Positions 1-8,079 of a stretch of 26,132 bases of DNA are shown here, one piece after another. The notes under the pieces are model-generated. The model was not told the origin of the DNA. It made no database searches and saw only the letters and a list, made by a program, of their open reading frames with translations. Position numbers and translations under genes: made by a program. Within the stretch, counting starts at the first letter, position 1. Every line of letters starts with the position of its first letter. Origin of the DNA: Oscillospiraceae bacterium (GTDB taxonomy: Bacteria > Bacillota > Clostridia > Oscillospirales > Ruminococcaceae); contig JAFLUJ010000008.1 in NCBI GenBank assembly GCA_022511485.1, forward strand, positions 1 through 26,132. The letters run 5' to 3'.

Positions 1-726
1 TACATATCCGCTGGCAACAATGGGCAGGGACAGCTTCAGATATGCGGGTATCTTTTTTATCCGTGGGTCTCCTTCCGGCAGGACGGAAAACCGATTATAT
101 TCGTCCAGATATTTTGCAACATAATACACGCAGCTTACAGCCTCGCCTATGAGAATGGACGAGGCTATCATTATGTAAATGCTTAAGCCTCTGTCAAGGA
201 GAAATACCGTTCCGAACATCAGTGAGATCCATTTTGCCGAAAATTCTATAATGTCTCCTATACATGGGATCTTTACGTTCCGGTTTCCGTTGAAGTATCC
301 TCTTATGCATGAGCCTACAGCGGCGGGCGGCAGGGAAAGTGCGATTATTCTAACGGACAGCGCAAGCTGTGGAGCGCCTCCTGCGTAGTGAGTTATGACA
401 CGGGCAAGTCCGAAAGAAGCGATGGAAAAAACAGTGGACAGCGTCAGAGCTGCTCCAAGGGAAAGAGCCATGATACGGCTTACATTTTTGTTGCCTGCAC
501 CAAGCTCCTCCGAGACAAATCTGCTGGTGGAGATAAAAATATTTCCGTTTGCAAGCACCATGATAAAGCTGAAAAGCGAAAATATAAGCGTCATCACTCC
601 AACAGAGGCTGTGCCAAGCTTATTGGAGATCAGAATGTTAAGAAAAAGTCCTAATCCTTGTAAAACAAACGAAACAATTGTAAGCCTTGCGGTGTCCTTT
701 GCGATACGGTTCATAAAAATTTTCAA
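1..726 (-). CDS. MOP-superfamily flippase, SpoVB/MurJ-like (3' end outside window)
   Basis: Reading the minus strand from 726 gives 242 codons with no stop before the window edge, so the C-terminal part is missing. The product is a multi-pass membrane protein with hydrophobic stretches throughout. An N-terminal pattern (RIAKDTARLTIVSF, then NKLGTASVG) and a later CIRGYFNGNRN segment are typical of the polysaccharide transporter/MATE-like flippases that include SpoVB and MurJ. I chose TTG at 726 because GAGGG lies 7 nt upstream; the in-frame ATG at 714 is 19 nt from that site. Upstream ATGs at about 740 run into a stop at once. Family members flip lipid-linked sugars such as lipid II across the membrane. 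The gene is divergent from murD, which fits an envelope role, but substrate and exact subfamily are not determined. Confidence 0.8.
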   Translation of the reverse strand, partial: MKIFMNRIAKDTARLTIVSFVLQGLGLFLNILISNKLGTASVGVMTLIFSLFSFIMVLANGNIFISTSRFVSEELGAGNKNVSRIMALSLGAALTLSTVFSIASFGLARVITHYAGGAPQLALSVRIIALSLPPAAVGSCIRGYFNGNRNVKIPCIGDIIEFSAKWISLMFGTVFLLDRGLSIYIMIASSILIGEAVSCVYYVAKYLDEYNRFSVLPEGDPRIKKIPAYLKLSLPIVASGYV

Positions 727-785
727 TGGAAATCCCTCATTTCTTAGTTATATTTATGAAAATCCTTAAATTTCTATGTCATCTG

Positions 786-814
786 TTGCTATTTTTGGGA
801 AAATTGGATATAAT
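786..814 (+). promoter_or_regulatory. sigma-A promoter upstream of murD
   Basis: TTGCTA at 786-791, a 17-bp spacer, and a perfect TATAAT at 809-814, 46 bp before the chosen murD start. It lies in the divergent intergenic region and points at murD. Confidence 0.7.
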
Positions 815-860
815 GATATATGTATGCTATTATTGAATTTATGTGGAGATGAATACTGCA

Positions 861-2249
861 ATGACAAAGGCGGAAAGATTTTTCGGTGAAATAAAAAATA
901 AGCGCATTGCTTTTATAGGATTTGGAGTAACTAACAACGATACAATAAAAATGTTTCTGAAAAAGGGTTTGGACGTTACAGTCTGCGACAGAAAATCCAA
1001 AGAAGAAGCAGGAGCTATTGGGGCGGAATTTGAATCTGCCGGAGCAAAGCTTGCTTTGGGGGAAAACTATCTCAAAGAAGCCTGCAAATGCGATATAATT
1101 TTCCGCGCTCCGGGAGTGTACTATAATATTCCTGAGCTTACCGAGGCGAGAAAAAAGGGAGTTACCGTCACTTCGGAAATGGAGGTCTTTTTCGATCTCT
1201 GTCCCTGCAAGATATATGCAATAACCGGCACTGACGGAAAGACTACTACTACCACGATAGTGTCCGAGATACTCTCCCGCAGCGGAAAGACCGTACATAA
1301 GGGAGGCAACATCGGCAGGGCGCTTCTTCCCATTGTGGAGGAGATAGGCGAAAACGATGCTGCCGTTGTGGAGCTTTCAAGCTTTCAGCTTATCAGCATG
1401 AGGAGGTCTCCGGACTGCGCTCTGATAACAAATATCTATCCAGACCATCTGAACGTACACAGCTCTATGGAGGAGTACATCGGGGCGAAAATTAATATTT
1501 TAGCTCATCAGAATGCATTTTCCAGAGCAGTCCTTAATATGGATAACGAGGATACCAACAAGCTCTCTGAACTCGTAAGGGGAGACTTGTATAAATTCAG
1601 CCGTCTGGATAAACCAGAGCGGGGTACTTGTCTTGATGAGGACGGCTGGCTCTGCTTCATCGGAAACGGAGTTTACGAGCGTATCGTCCACAAGGATGAT
1701 ATAAAGATTCCCGGTATGCACAACGTTGAAAACTATCTGGCAGCTATCGCTCTGCTGTATGGGGAAGTTCCTGTTAGTGCAATTGTGCAGACTGCAAGGG
1801 AGTTCGGCGGAGTGGAGCACCGTATTGAATTTGTCCGGGAGCTTGACGGGGTAAAATTCTACAATGACAGCATTGCAACAAGTCCGGTAAGTGTTATTGC
1901 GGGACTTAATTCCTTCGGACGTCGCATTATCGTAATTGCCGGAGGCTCGGACAAAAAGCTGGACTACAATCAGCTTGCAGAGCCTATCAATAATTACGTC
2001 AAGACCCTTGTCCTGCTGGGTCAGACTGCGGATAAGATAGAAGCCGCTGTCCGGGCGTATAAAAACTACAATGAGAACGACTGCCGCATTATAAGGGTAA
2101 AGACTATGGAGGAAGCCGTTAAGGCGGCGAAGGATTCTGCGACCGCAGGGGATGTGGTGACGCTTTCTCCTGCAAGCGCAAGCTTTGATATGTACAGGAA
2201 TTTCGAGGAGCGGGGACGTCACTATAAAAGTATCGTAAATGCATTGTAA
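861..2249 (+). CDS. murD: UDP-N-acetylmuramoyl-L-alanine--D-glutamate ligase
   Basis: MurD adds D-glutamate to UDP-MurNAc-L-Ala in the cytoplasm during peptidoglycan synthesis. From ATG 861 the protein is 462 aa, normal for the family. Visible parts are the N-terminal Rossmann-like domain (IAFIGFGVTN, about 16-25), the ATP-binding loop ITGTDGKTTT (121-130), ELSSFQL and TNIYPDHLNVH of the central domain, and the C-terminal ligase domain with VEHRIEFV, FYNDSIATSP, GGSDKKLDY and SPASASFD. GTG 843 and ATG 849 are also in frame. I prefer 861 because GGAG (about 845-848) lies upstream of it and the protein then starts with MTKAERFF as expected. It is followed 15 nt later by an M42 peptidase and is probably co-transcribed with it. 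Confidence 0.95.
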   Translation: MTKAERFFGEIKNKRIAFIGFGVTNNDTIKMFLKKGLDVTVCDRKSKEEAGAIGAEFESAGAKLALGENYLKEACKCDIIFRAPGVYYNIPELTEARKKGVTVTSEMEVFFDLCPCKIYAITGTDGKTTTTTIVSEILSRSGKTVHKGGNIGRALLPIVEEIGENDAAVVELSSFQLISMRRSPDCALITNIYPDHLNVHSSMEEYIGAKINILAHQNAFSRAVLNMDNEDTNKLSELVRGDLYKFSRLDKPERGTCLDEDGWLCFIGNGVYERIVHKDDIKIPGMHNVENYLAAIALLYGEVPVSAIVQTAREFGGVEHRIEFVRELDGVKFYNDSIATSPVSVIAGLNSFGRRIIVIAGGSDKKLDYNQLAEPINNYVKTLVLLGQTADKIEAAVRAYKNYNENDCRIIRVKTMEEAVKAAKDSATAGDVVTLSPASASFDMYRNFEERGRHYKSIVNAL

Positions 2250-2264
2250 AAGGGAATGATAATT

Positions 2265-3278
2265 ATGGATCTGGAAAAAACGATAATGTCCCTTGCGGAC
2301 ACAGCAGGTGTTTCCGGGGACGAAACAAAGGCGGCAGAGCTTGCTCTGTCTTATTTGAAAAATTATACCGACGACTGTTATATAAAAAACGGAAATGTTA
2401 TAGGACATCTTGGGGTCAAGGGGAAAAAGCCCCATGTCCTTATCGACGCTCACATTGACCAGATAGGATTTGTCGTAACTTATATAACTGACGACGGTTT
2501 TCTGAAAATATCAAACTGCGGAGGTATCGACCGCCGTCTGCTTCTTGCTCAGGAGGTAACAGTTTTCGGAAAGAAGCCTTTAAACGGAGTGATATGCGCT
2601 ATCCCTCCCCACCTTGAAAGCGATGAAAGCAAAGTCCCCGAAATGGAGGACATCTGCATTGACATCGGAATGAGAAAGGAGCAGGCGGAGCAGGTGGTGT
2701 CTTTAGGGGATAAAGTCCTGTTCTCCGCTCACTGCGAAAAAATGCAGGGAGACAGGATAACAGGTGCGGCTCTGGACGACAGGTGTGGAGTTGCGTCCAT
2801 CCTCCGGGCTCTTGGCATTGTAAAGTCTTATCCTTTACAATGCGAGGTCACAGTCCTGTTTTCCACACAGGAGGAGGTAGGCGAGCGTGGAGCAAAGATT
2901 GCTGCTTTCGACATTGATCCGGACATTGCAATTGCTGTTGATGTAAGCTTCGCACTTACCTCGGACGATTCCGAGCTGAAATGCGGAAAAATGCAGGGAG
3001 GCTGCATGATAGGCTATTCTCCCGTACTTGACAGGGAGCTTTCAGACACCTTCAAAAAGCTTGCGGAAAAAAACAAGCTTCCATATCAGATAGAGGTAAT
3101 GAGCAGTACCACCGGCACAAACGCCGACCGTTTTTCCGTAAACAACAGCGGGGCAAAGGCTGTGACCTTGTCCATCCCTCTTAAATATATGCACACCCCT
3201 GTGGAGGTCATCTCTCTTGAAGATGTTGAAAACACGGCTCAGCTCATAGCCGCATACTTAACGGAGGTGAGTGCATGA
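2265..3278 (+). CDS. M42 family metallopeptidase (aminopeptidase), first of a tandem pair
   Basis: M42 enzymes are cytoplasmic di-metal aminopeptidases of the FrvX/PepA-glutamyl/TET type. The metal-binding and catalytic pattern is present: DAHIDQ (H63, D65), ALDDRCG with the bridging Asp, QEEVGERG with the catalytic and metal Glu, AVDVSFA, and a late His in YMHTPVEV. Length is 337 aa from ATG 2265. I chose that start because AAGGGA ends about 12 nt upstream, whereas the earlier in-frame ATG at 2256 sits right on the ribosome site. The stop overlaps the start of the next M42 gene, so the two are translationally coupled. Substrate preference cannot be read from the sequence. Confidence 0.92.
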   Translation: MDLEKTIMSLADTAGVSGDETKAAELALSYLKNYTDDCYIKNGNVIGHLGVKGKKPHVLIDAHIDQIGFVVTYITDDGFLKISNCGGIDRRLLLAQEVTVFGKKPLNGVICAIPPHLESDESKVPEMEDICIDIGMRKEQAEQVVSLGDKVLFSAHCEKMQGDRITGAALDDRCGVASILRALGIVKSYPLQCEVTVLFSTQEEVGERGAKIAAFDIDPDIAIAVDVSFALTSDDSELKCGKMQGGCMIGYSPVLDRELSDTFKKLAEKNKLPYQIEVMSSTTGTNADRFSVNNSGAKAVTLSIPLKYMHTPVEVISLEDVENTAQLIAAYLTEVSA

Positions 3279-4297
3279 ACATTGAACTTCTGAAAAAGCT
3301 CTGCCTTATTAACGGAACGTCCGGCGACGAGGGCAAAGTGAGAGATTTTATAATATCCGAAATTAAGAACCACTGCGAATACAGCGTTGACCCTCTGGGA
3401 AATATAATCGCAGTTAAAAAGGGAAGGTCTCCCGCTAAAAATAAAGTGATGGTCTCTGCTCATATGGACGAGGTGGGAATGATAGTTACCTCCATAAAAT
3501 CGGATGGTACGCTGACCCTTTCCCCTGTGGGAGGCATTGACGCCAGAGTTGCGGCAGGAAGACCTGTCCGGGTGGGAGATAAGGACATCGTTGGAGTTAT
3601 CGGCTCGAAAGCGGTGCATAATCTTTCCGCTGACGAAAAGAAGTCCGCTCCCAAGTTTTCCGGTCTGTATGCAGATATTGGAACAACGGACAAGGAAGCT
3701 TCTGAAAAGCTGGTCTCTCTCGGTGACAGAGTACACTTTGCTTCCGACTTTTCGGAGTTCGGTGATGGGTTCGTCAAGGGCAAGGCGATAGACGACCGTT
3801 TCGGCTGCTTGGTCATGATTGAGCTTATAAAGTCGGAGCTTCCTTACGACTGTACCTTCACCTTTGTAGTTCAGGAGGAAGTGGGACTTCGGGGTTCAAG
3901 GACTGCCGCATACACCGTTGATCCACAGTTTGCCCTTGTGCTTGAATCCACGACAGCGGCGGACATCCCTCTTGCATCCGGTGAAAAGCGGTGCTGTGAG
4001 CTTGGAAAGGGAGCGGTGGTCTCCTACATGGATCGCTCCACTATCTATGATAAGGAGCTGTACAAGCTGTCAAAGGATACGGCAGAGGATCTTCACATAG
4101 GCTGGCAAACTAAAACAATGGTGGCTGGCGGAAACGACAGCGGAGCGATACACATTTCAAGGGGAGGCGTCCGGACGATGGCTATTTCCGCGCCATGCAG
4201 GTATCTTCACTCTCCCTGCTGCGTGGTGAAGGTCTCCGATCTGGAGGACTGTCAGAAGCTTGCGTCTGCAATGCTTGAAAAGATGTGCTTACTGTGA
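3275..4297 (+). CDS. M42 family metallopeptidase (aminopeptidase), second of a tandem pair
   Basis: A 340-aa paralogue of the preceding gene that starts inside its stop codon (ATGA), with GGAGG just upstream. It shows the same M42 signature: SAHMDEVG (H63, D65), KAIDDRFG, VVQEEVGLRG, LESTTAAD and YLHSPCCV at the C-terminus. The two copies have clearly diverged outside the motifs, so this is an old duplication, possibly encoding two subunit types of a mixed oligomer; that is inference from the coupling alone. The next gene begins at its stop codon. Confidence 0.92.
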   Translation: MNIELLKKLCLINGTSGDEGKVRDFIISEIKNHCEYSVDPLGNIIAVKKGRSPAKNKVMVSAHMDEVGMIVTSIKSDGTLTLSPVGGIDARVAAGRPVRVGDKDIVGVIGSKAVHNLSADEKKSAPKFSGLYADIGTTDKEASEKLVSLGDRVHFASDFSEFGDGFVKGKAIDDRFGCLVMIELIKSELPYDCTFTFVVQEEVGLRGSRTAAYTVDPQFALVLESTTAADIPLASGEKRCCELGKGAVVSYMDRSTIYDKELYKLSKDTAEDLHIGWQTKTMVAGGNDSGAIHISRGGVRTMAISAPCRYLHSPCCVVKVSDLEDCQKLASAMLEKMCLL

Positions 4298-5019
4298 TAA
4301 GACAGATTTTTGATGGTATCCCGGAACGTCTGACGGACAGTTACTATGGAAAAAAGATCATGGCGGCATATCTTTCCTATGGGGCAAAGTATGATTTTTG
4401 CAGGTTCTATGCCTGTGATGATCCGGACGGCAGCAGCGGGACGATCCACGTCTATTATGCTGCAATGGTCATTGACGGGAATGTCAGTCACCAGGACGCT
4501 GAGACTTTCATAAATATGATAAAGCCAATGACTGTGGAGGTGTCAGGGAAAACGCCATTACAGCTTCCGGTAGAGTATCAGCGGCTTCGCAGGACGCTTT
4601 TCCATCTGAAATCGGGGGACACGGATATAGATTTTTGCGATATAAATATAAATAACTGCATTGCGGAAAGCTACATCGTCCTTAAGGAAAGCTTTGAAAA
4701 CATGGGGGATTTCGACAAATGGTACGTGGATATTTCTCACCGTATACGTCATGGCGTTGCTGAGTTATATTTATATGACAGGACGACGGTCACAAAAAGC
4801 TTTGATATTGACGGATATGTTTTCCTTTCCCATATTGCTACGGCAAAGTCGGAGAGGGGAAAAGGAACTGCAAGGAGACTGCTCCGGTGTCTTGCAAAAA
4901 AATATAACAGCGATGGCAGGGAGGCTTATCTTTTTGCCCTTGACCATAGAAGATCGTTTTATGAATCCATCGGCTTTGAACCGGTGGGAGAAGATATATT
5001 ATATGAAACAGACCAGTAA
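4294..5019 (+). CDS. GNAT family N-acetyltransferase
   Basis: The C-terminal third carries a GNAT acetyl-CoA-binding fold: GYVFLSHIATAKSERGKGTA is motif A, with the R/Q-x-x-G-x-G/A type loop as SERGKGTARRLL, and FYESIGFEPVG is the typical last strand. The N-terminal ~150 residues match nothing I recognise and may set substrate specificity. Length is about 241 aa. GTG 4294 overlaps the upstream stop as GTGA, and GTG 4285 is also possible; neither has a strong Shine-Dalgarno site, so translation probably depends on coupling to the M42 gene. The acceptor substrate is unknown. Confidence 0.82.
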   Translation: MIRQIFDGIPERLTDSYYGKKIMAAYLSYGAKYDFCRFYACDDPDGSSGTIHVYYAAMVIDGNVSHQDAETFINMIKPMTVEVSGKTPLQLPVEYQRLRRTLFHLKSGDTDIDFCDININNCIAESYIVLKESFENMGDFDKWYVDISHRIRHGVAELYLYDRTTVTKSFDIDGYVFLSHIATAKSERGKGTARRLLRCLAKKYNSDGREAYLFALDHRRSFYESIGFEPVGEDILYETDQ

Positions 5020-5054
5020 GGTCTTATGTAGAACTAAATGAAAGGTTGATAATA

Positions 5055-6353
5055 ATGGCAGAAATTTTTGATCCGAAACCCGTAGAAATAAAGGGCTTTG
5101 AAATAGACGAGAGGATAATAAAGCTTGCGGACAAAGCGGAGGAAAGCTGCTCCGCGGCGTTTGCTGAAATTGAAAAGAATGCCCGCATAAACGGCGAAAG
5201 AGTGCTGAAAGCCTTTATAAATAACAAGGTCAGCGCCGACTGCATGACAGGAACTACCGGCTACGGCTACGGGGACAAGGGCAGGGATACTCTTGACGCG
5301 GTGTATGCGGAGGTTTTCGGAGCGGAGGACGCTCTTGTCCGTCATACATTTGTGTCCGGAACTCACGCACTTACCTGCGCTCTTTTCGGACTTCTCCGGA
5401 AGGGTGACAAGCTGGTAAGCCTTACAGGAGACCCCTATGACACTCTGGAAGAGGTCATCGGCATAAGAGGCAGCGGAAACGGCTCTCTGGCTGATTTCGG
5501 CGTGGAGTATGATAAGGTGGATCTGCTTCCCGACGGAAAGCCCAATGTTGCAGAGGTCTTCAAAAAGGTAAAGGACGCTAAGGTGGCGTACATACAGCGT
5601 TCAAGGGGATATTCCCTCCGTCCTACGCTTACGCTTACCGGAATCGCGGAGATAGTCAAGGCTGCAAAGGGAGCAAATCCCGATATTGTAGTCCTGGTGG
5701 ACAACTGCTACGGCGAATTTGTGGAGACAAAAGAGCCTTTACAGTGCGGAGCTGATCTTATTGTAGGCTCTCTTATAAAAAATCCCGGAGCAGGTATTGC
5801 CGAGACCGGAGGATATATTGCCGGCAGCAAGAAGCTTGTGGAGCAGTGTGCGTACCGTCTTACCTGTGTGGGCATGGGCAAGGAGGTAGGCTGTTCTCTC
5901 AACCAGAACAAGCTGATGTATCAGGGTCTGTATTTTGCGCCTGAGGTTGTTGCAAACGCTCTCAAGACTGCTGTTTTCACAAGCGAGATCATGTCCCTGC
6001 TGCATTTTGAGGTCTATCCAAAGCGTGAGGAAAAGCGCGGGGACATCATTACAGCGGTGCTTATGAAAAATGCGGAGAATCTTATCGCTTTCTGTCAGGG
6101 CGTCCAGAAGGGCTCTCCTGTGGACAGCTTTGTTACTCCCGAGCCATGGGATATGCCCGGTTACGATTCAAAGGTGATTATGGCGGCAGGATGCTTCAAT
6201 ATGGGATCGTCTATCGAGCTGTCGGCGGACGCTCCTCTCCGTGAACCGTTTGCTGCATTCGTTCAGGGGGGACTGACCTATCCTACAGGCAGAATGGGTC
6301 TCCTTGTTGCCCTCCAGGAAATGTTTGACAGGCATTGCCTGAAATTGTTCTGA
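5055..6353 (+). CDS. Methionine gamma-lyase family protein (YnbB/aluminium-resistance type, PLP-dependent)
   Basis: A 432-aa PLP fold-type I protein of the family often named aluminium resistance protein or YnbB. Visible landmarks are TGTTGYGYGDKGRDTLDAVY, FVSGTHALTCALFGLL (cofactor phosphate region), LVDNCYGEF with the Asp that contacts the pyridine ring, and GSLIKNPGAG, whose Lys is the likely Schiff-base lysine. The C-terminal segment with PTGRMGLLVALQEMF is also typical. Start ATG 5055 has AAAGG 9 nt upstream; TTG 5046 is in frame but abuts that site. The true reaction of most family members is not established, so C-S lyase is a family inference. Last gene of the murD run. Confidence 0.88.
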   Translation: MAEIFDPKPVEIKGFEIDERIIKLADKAEESCSAAFAEIEKNARINGERVLKAFINNKVSADCMTGTTGYGYGDKGRDTLDAVYAEVFGAEDALVRHTFVSGTHALTCALFGLLRKGDKLVSLTGDPYDTLEEVIGIRGSGNGSLADFGVEYDKVDLLPDGKPNVAEVFKKVKDAKVAYIQRSRGYSLRPTLTLTGIAEIVKAAKGANPDIVVLVDNCYGEFVETKEPLQCGADLIVGSLIKNPGAGIAETGGYIAGSKKLVEQCAYRLTCVGMGKEVGCSLNQNKLMYQGLYFAPEVVANALKTAVFTSEIMSLLHFEVYPKREEKRGDIITAVLMKNAENLIAFCQGVQKGSPVDSFVTPEPWDMPGYDSKVIMAAGCFNMGSSIELSADAPLREPFAAFVQGGLTYPTGRMGLLVALQEMFDRHCLKLF

Positions 6354-6380
6354 TATAAATTATCATTTATGTGAAAGTGT

Positions 6381-6402
6381 GGGGGCAGGAAACAACGCCC
6401 CC
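6381..6402 (+). terminator. GC-rich hairpin after the murD run
   Basis: GGGGGC (6381-6386) and GCCCCC (6397-6402) form a 6-bp stem with a 10-nt loop, followed by TTTCCGCTTTT. The U-tract is interrupted, so termination may be partial. The left arm overlaps the outer inverted repeat at 6376-6393. Confidence 0.5.
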
Positions 6403-6426
6403 TTTCCGCTTTTACAGATGGACAGT

Positions 6427-6455
6427 TTGACTCTTTTGGCGTTTTGTGGTATGAT
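6427..6455 (+). promoter_or_regulatory. sigma-A promoter inside the inverted-repeat cassette
   Basis: TTGACT at 6427-6432, a 17-bp spacer and TATGAT at 6450-6455. It lies between the outer and inner left repeat arms, about 50 bp before the gene start, so the inner repeat would be part of the transcript. Confidence 0.65.
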
Positions 6456-6466
6456 TTTATGGGGTA

Positions 6467-6491
6467 ACTGCCCGACTAATCGGAATTTAAC
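6467..6491 (+). repeat. Inner inverted repeat, left arm
   Basis: The 25-bp arm ends in GGAATTTAAC directly before the GGAGG ribosome site. Against the reverse complement of 6989-7013 it matches at 21 of 25 positions. Three of the four differences would be G-U pairs in RNA, so the transcript could pair at 24 of 25 positions. Confidence 0.7.
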
Positions 6492-6504
6492 GGAGGAAAA
6501 AATA

Positions 6505-6993
6505 ATGGAGTTATTACCAGAATATTGTGAAAATATTATAGTTGGGGTAATGTATAAGAATAAATTCTCTTGGTATGTAACAAAAATTTATCTTTGGTAT
6601 TTAGATTATAAAATTCGTTATGAAGGAATCAAACAGCGATATATTGATATGGGACGTTCTCAGAAAAGATTTGAATACGAAGTCGGTTCTTATGAACGTT
6701 TTTGCGGTGACAGATGGGGTATAGCAATAGTTGATTCTAATGAAGATATTGATAAATTTATTGGTAAAATTGAAAAATATAAAGTGCCATGTGAAGAACT
6801 CAAAGAGTATAGACTTATTGCTGATGATGAAGACGATTTTTATCCTGTGCTGTTAGTTGATTTTGATAAAAAAATTTTGTATAATTATATTCAAGAACCA
6901 TACTTTTTACACGAATATGTACCTAAAGGTTGGCAAGGAAAGTATGAAAAATTCTATCATCTTATTCCACAAAATCAATTATTCTTTAGTTAA
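6505..6993 (+). CDS. Hypothetical protein, AT-rich, inside inverted-repeat cassette
   Basis: A 162-aa protein that I do not recognise. I chose ATG 6505 because GGAGG lies 7-8 nt upstream; a longer reading from 6379 would run through the terminator hairpin and the promoter. The protein is rich in Tyr, Phe, Lys and acidic residues, has no signal peptide or membrane segment, and has an acidic patch (ADDEDDF) about two thirds along, followed by a VLLVDFDKKILYNY strand-like segment. Small soluble proteins of this kind are often immunity or accessory proteins, but no family can be named. Base composition is clearly more AT-rich than the flanking metabolic genes, consistent with acquisition. Confidence 0.7.
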   Translation: MELLPEYCENIIVGVMYKNKFSWYVTKIYLWYLDYKIRYEGIKQRYIDMGRSQKRFEYEVGSYERFCGDRWGIAIVDSNEDIDKFIGKIEKYKVPCEELKEYRLIADDEDDFYPVLLVDFDKKILYNYIQEPYFLHEYVPKGWQGKYEKFYHLIPQNQLFFS

Positions 6994-7013
6994 ATTCCTG
7001 TTGGTCGGGTAGT
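6989..7013 (+). repeat. Inner inverted repeat, right arm
   Basis: Begins with GTTAAATTCC, which contains the TAA stop (6991-6993) of the enclosed gene, and continues to CGGGTAGT. It is the inverted partner of 6467-6491. Confidence 0.7.
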
Positions 7014-7050
7014 AAAATTCCGTGTTATGTACCAAACCTTGCCGCCCCCT

Positions 7051-7072
7051 GTGGTTCCCTGCCCCCCACACT
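7051..7072 (+). repeat. Outer inverted repeat, right arm
   Basis: GTGGTTCCCTGCCCCCCACACT, read as its reverse complement, aligns with the left arm from 6376 (AGTGTGGGGGCAGG, then AAAC) with one or two single-base gaps. A TGATATAAA motif also lies outside both arms, at 6351 and, inverted, near 7085-7095. Confidence 0.6.
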
Positions 7073-7130
7073 ATCGTATTGCTTTTATATCATTTATATG
7101 ATATTTTTATTATGTGAGGTGATACTTGTT

Positions 7131-7991
7131 ATGGATCAAACCGGGTTATTTGATTTGTTAATGTCAATGCTTAACAGCAATGATCTGTCTTTTCAATTAA
7201 AAAAGCAGATCATATCAGATGTTTTGACAGATCAGGACGCATTAGACTTGCTTGGTCTGAGATTTACAGAGCTTATTGACCCTATGCAGCAAATGGCAGT
7301 TGATGATTCAGATAAAACAGATTTAATGGAAATGAAGCTGCTTGCGCTTCAAACGCTTGATTTTCCTGACAAGTATCTTGCGGATAAAAATATTGACCTT
7401 CATGAATTGCTTTTGGAATATCTTGATATGGTAAAGTCAAAGTACATATCTGTTAAGGGCATTGAGGTACTGGAAGGATTTTTAAATGATAAACATTATG
7501 TAAATGACATAGATGAATATTTACTGGAATTTGTTAACAATGAAGACAAGATAATGCTCATGTTTCGGATCAATAAGCAAAGACTTAAAAATTTAGGTGT
7601 GGGCAAGAATAGTGCTTTTGTGAATTCTGCTGATTATTACCAAAGGATAAACGAGCGGTATCATATTCTTTTAAAGATATTTTTAGTAACACATCCGAAA
7701 ATTTCATCGGAAATATTCTATATGCTTTTTCCGGTGACATACAGCTATGAAAGTGTTTGTGCTGATTGGTACTGGGTAAAGAAAGATTCATATGATTATT
7801 ATGCAGAAAATAAGATAATTTCTGTAAAAGAATCGGATGTTTTGTATAAAATAGGCAGTGTAATTGACAATGATGATTTCAAAAACAGAGATACAGAATA
7901 CAATAAAATGATGCTTGATTTATTTGATGAATTTGTTGATAATCGGGAATTTACAGACGTATTATTTCCTGATTTTTTAAAATCCTATTAA
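7131..7991 (+). CDS. Hypothetical protein, AT-rich, mostly alpha-helical
   Basis: A 286-aa protein with no recognised family. ATG 7131 is preceded by AGGTGAT at good distance; the in-frame ATG at 7098 has no ribosome site. The sequence is acidic and looks helical, with repeated Leu/Ile-rich amphipathic stretches in the first 150 residues (LLMSML, LLGLRFTELI, LLLEYLDMV) that could form a helical-repeat fold. There is no signal peptide. A central YYQRINERYHILLKIF and an aromatic ADWYWVKKDSYDYY segment stand out. AT content is high like the gene before it, and it sits between that gene and the gatCAB operon; it is probably accessory. Confidence 0.72.
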   Translation: MDQTGLFDLLMSMLNSNDLSFQLKKQIISDVLTDQDALDLLGLRFTELIDPMQQMAVDDSDKTDLMEMKLLALQTLDFPDKYLADKNIDLHELLLEYLDMVKSKYISVKGIEVLEGFLNDKHYVNDIDEYLLEFVNNEDKIMLMFRINKQRLKNLGVGKNSAFVNSADYYQRINERYHILLKIFLVTHPKISSEIFYMLFPVTYSYESVCADWYWVKKDSYDYYAENKIISVKESDVLYKIGSVIDNDDFKNRDTEYNKMMLDLFDEFVDNREFTDVLFPDFLKSY

Positions 7992-8017
7992 TTACCTTGA
8001 TTTTTTTGTAAATGGTG

Positions 8018-8046
8018 TTGCAAATTTTAGGCGGATATGGTATAAT
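8018..8046 (+). promoter_or_regulatory. sigma-A promoter of the gatCAB operon
   Basis: TTGCAA at 8018-8023, a 17-bp spacer, and a perfect TATAAT at 8041-8046, 33 bp before the gatC start. The short leader leaves no room for a T-box, so the operon is probably not controlled by a tRNA-sensing leader. Confidence 0.75.
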
Positions 8047-8079
8047 TATTCTGTATTATTTAGAAATGAGGCGTATGCT

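Larger units (their letters stand above)
6376..7072 (+). mobile_element. Candidate inverted-repeat-bounded cassette with one AT-rich gene
   Basis: Two nested inverted repeats flank the gene at 6505-6993. The outer pair is AGTGTGGGGGCAGG (from 6376) against CCCTGCCCCCCACACT (ending 7072). The inner pair is 6467-6491 against 6989-7013, matching at 21 of 25 positions; the inner arms end just before the ribosome site and at the stop codon. The enclosed gene is more AT-rich than the housekeeping genes and has its own promoter. No transposase and no clear target-site duplication is visible, so this could equally be a structured mRNA or a decayed element. Confidence 0.35.

Noticed and set aside
179..769. 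Plus-strand open frames over the first 770 bases.
   Set aside because: They oppose the flippase gene, whose minus-strand translation is a coherent multi-pass membrane protein; the plus frames have no domain or good ribosome site.
1500..2453. A 317-codon minus-strand frame across murD.
   Set aside because: It lies antisense to conserved murD sequence and shows Cys- and Ile-rich composition without recognisable motifs.
6379..6504. Longer N-terminus for the cassette gene starting at 6379.
   Set aside because: This would translate through the terminator hairpin and the promoter; ATG 6505 has a strong ribosome site.
8046..8079. A T-box or other tRNA-sensing leader was looked for before gatC.
   Set aside because: The promoter lies only 33 bp before the start codon, too short for such a leader.
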